This document shows positions 60,287-62,500 of a stretch of 62,500 nt of DNA, one piece after another. Source of the DNA: Chrysomallon squamiferum. Lineage: Eukaryota; Mollusca; Gastropoda; Neomphalida; Peltospiridae. Position 1 is the first letter of the stretch. Each line of letters starts with the position of its first letter. The DNA lies in assembly GCA_012295275.1 (NCBI GenBank), contig CM022670.1, forward strand, positions 12,487,083-12,549,582. The letters are read 5' to 3'. The notes beneath the pieces are model-generated. The model was not told the origin of the DNA, ran no database searches, and worked only from the letters and a program-made list of their open reading frames with translations. Both the position numbers and the translations under genes were made by a program.

Positions 60287-61915
60287 TTTTATCAAGATAT
60301 CAAATAATAAATCACCGCTAACACTGAACTAGTCGTAAAAATGGCCAACATTCACTAGATTTTGTTTACATATTATAAAATTGTTCGGTTGTTATCTTGA
60401 TATCTTTTTGTTAAAAATAAAAGAATAAACACGCTGAACTGGTGCATTTCCATATCGCCATAAGTAGCCAAAGACTGATTGTTGGCATGGTGCTCGTGAC
60501 GAAATAACGCGAGACTTTCGAGTGTCCACGAGAATGCTTCATGACACTTATTGATTGAATCGTTTTAACGTATTTCCGTTGTTAGCCATCTGCCGAGTTG
60601 TTAGTAAATGAAAGAGCTGTTGGGTCTTTGAAGATAAAATAATAATTTAAAGTGCATTTATATGCATAAATTTGACTTACTTCATTGATGTTAACCTTTA
60701 AAAGAAAAGGTGTTTTGCGGTGGAAATAATCGTTCGATTGTCGTGTGTTCAGTATACAGGATATGAAAAGATGGAGGCTGTGGGCAGACGAGATAGATCT
60801 GAAATGTCTGCCCGTAATTTGAATCTACTTTAAAATTGTCTCACAAATGCGTGAACATTTATTATTTGAATAGAATGAGCTAACTAAGTTCCATTTGCAT
60901 ACACACACCCCACACACATACACACTCAAGAACAAAGAATGAACGAGAAAAATAAATAATAAGGAAAAAAATGATATAAGAAGAAAAATAAATAAATATT
61001 TTTTTTGTTATTAATTTTACAAACGCCATATAATGCATATAAATTGTAACACAATTATAATGTTAAATAACATAAATACCATTATTATAAAATAAATGCA
61101 TTATATACTCAAAGCAAGGTTATATAATGTGTAAAGTATTAATAAATAAAATAAATAACATTTGCATGACTGAGTAGAAAAAATCCATAAAAACAATGCC
61201 ACAGAAAGAATGAACGAAAAAGAAAGAAAGAATGAAAGAGGAATAATGGAGGAAGAAGGAAAAGAAGGGATAGACAATGGTAAACCATTAAACTTTTTTC
61301 AAAACGTTAGAAACAAAAGAAAAGAAAGGAAAACAAAAATTGAAATATATGAAAGGAATGAATGCAAAGAGAGAGAAGGGCAAAAAACTAATAATAAAAT
61401 AATAATAATAATAGTCATAATAAAAAGAAAGAAAAAATACTTAAAGGAAACCTTAGTACATACGTTTAACTGTATTTTTTTTTTCTTACATTTTTCTCAT
61501 CTTTGCGGTAATTTGTTGTTTCTTCTGTTTGTTTTGTGCAATGTAAACATACTTAAATGTACTGATTATATCTGGCTGTGTTGCAAAGTATAAAAAGAAA
61601 TCACCTCTAACTTCCGTTCACTAACAGACATTAATGGACGTTTGCTCTGACTAAAGCTATATTGTACGATGCTTAACTCTCCTACTCAAACAAACGAAAT
61701 GAATCTGCTAATTTTTTCCAATATACCAGTTATCACAAACCTGCACAGCCCTCACACAGCGGTAAGTAAATAATAGTACAGTTTCTACAAAACACGCATT
61801 TCTCATTTTAAACACAATTTACTTTACTTGTCACATATTTTAGAATTTTTTATTTTCATTTTATAATTACGTATGCAAACGTGCAAACAGATCAAATGTT
61901 TTATTTGCTTCATGT

Positions 61916-61967
<52 letters not shown>

Positions 61968-62215
61968 TAATAAATAAAAAATAAATAAATAAAATAAAAT
62001 ACAGAATATAAATACATTCATTATTACTTACAGCAAATAGGAAGATTTCAACAAAGGAAATAAAATGATATGTTATTTACATGTAAAATACACAACAGAA
62101 TATATCATGAAATAAAAATTCTAAATATCTGATTAAAGATATTTACAGTGCGCATTACAAATATTCATGTGAGATGAATGCATTTATTCATTTTTTTTTT
62201 CATTTCCTTCTCTAT

Positions 62216-62234
62216 ATGTGTGTGTGTGTGTGTG

Positions 62235-62270
<36 letters not shown>
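62216..62270. repeat. (GT)n microsatellite
   Basis: About 26 GT units with one interruption. Confidence 0.95.
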
Positions 62271-62500
62271 CTAATTACGGCACCGATATGAATCGATCCC
62301 AGCAACGTTCAAATCTCAGACGAATATTTCAACTGTTTCCATTCACAAATTTAATAATGACAGTTTAATAAAGGCACTTCTTACATCACGACCGATTCCG
62401 TTTCCTTCTTTTAGGTCGTTAAGCGAATTGGTTTATAAGGAGACATGTCTATAATGATTATTATATAACTTACCACAAGCTTGTGACATCTGCTAATATG

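Noticed and set aside
61210-61593. 127-residue Lys/Glu-rich open frame
   Set aside because: Purine-rich low-complexity start followed by poly-Ile from an AAT tract and a hydrophobic end; no conserved pattern.

Overview
The window is nuclear DNA of an invertebrate bilaterian. It is very AT-rich, intron-dense and full of (AAT)n, (CT)n, (GT)n and poly-A/T tracts. All gene models are spliced with GT-AG introns and have clear metazoan orthologues. Protein similarity and base composition suit a spiralian such as a mollusc, but the sequence alone does not fix the phylum.

Six protein genes can be read exon by exon. (1) 683-7069 (+): the 3' part of an AMPA-type ionotropic glutamate receptor, with phenylalanine at the pore Q/R site. 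(2) 12310-16462 (+): a complete PGRMC-type haem-binding membrane protein, closest to PGRMC2. (3) 24044-33165 (-): complete ETFDH, 14 exons. (4) 34112-38742 (-): complete RRP8 rRNA methyltransferase with a long lysine-rich N-terminus. (5) 40168-47973 (+): complete integrin-linked kinase ILK, head-to-head with RRP8. It shows a one-base frame problem in exon 7 and an extra in-frame exon that looks like a partial duplicate of the pseudokinase exon. (6) 52255-55556 (+): a two-exon RING plus six-NHL protein related to TRIM2/TRIM3 but without B-box or coiled coil, also with a one-base frame break.

Gene-poor regions: 7070-12309; 16463-24043, where the PGRMC and ETFDH 3' ends converge; 47974-52254 (ILK 3' UTR and downstream); and 55557-62500. 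The last contains a decayed unidentified coding remnant on the minus strand, a 195-bp pure (CT)n tract, and weak signs of the 5' end of another plus-strand gene leaving the window.

Mobile and repeat content in introns includes an 844-bp mariner-like element with 17-bp terminal inverted repeats and TA duplications, a ~335-bp near-perfect inverted repeat, an ~85-bp palindrome, and an array of degenerate repeats that starts at the RRP8 exon-4 5' splice site and seems to be built from it.

The genes do not form one pathway (synaptic signalling, haem/sterol membrane biology, mitochondrial electron transfer, rRNA modification, integrin adhesion, ubiquitin ligation). Their neighbourhood is still informative. 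RRP8 and ILK are also head-to-head in human with TRIM3 close by, and GRIA2, ETFDH, PGRMC2 and TRIM2 share human 4q. The window therefore looks like a preserved piece of ancestral bilaterian linkage.
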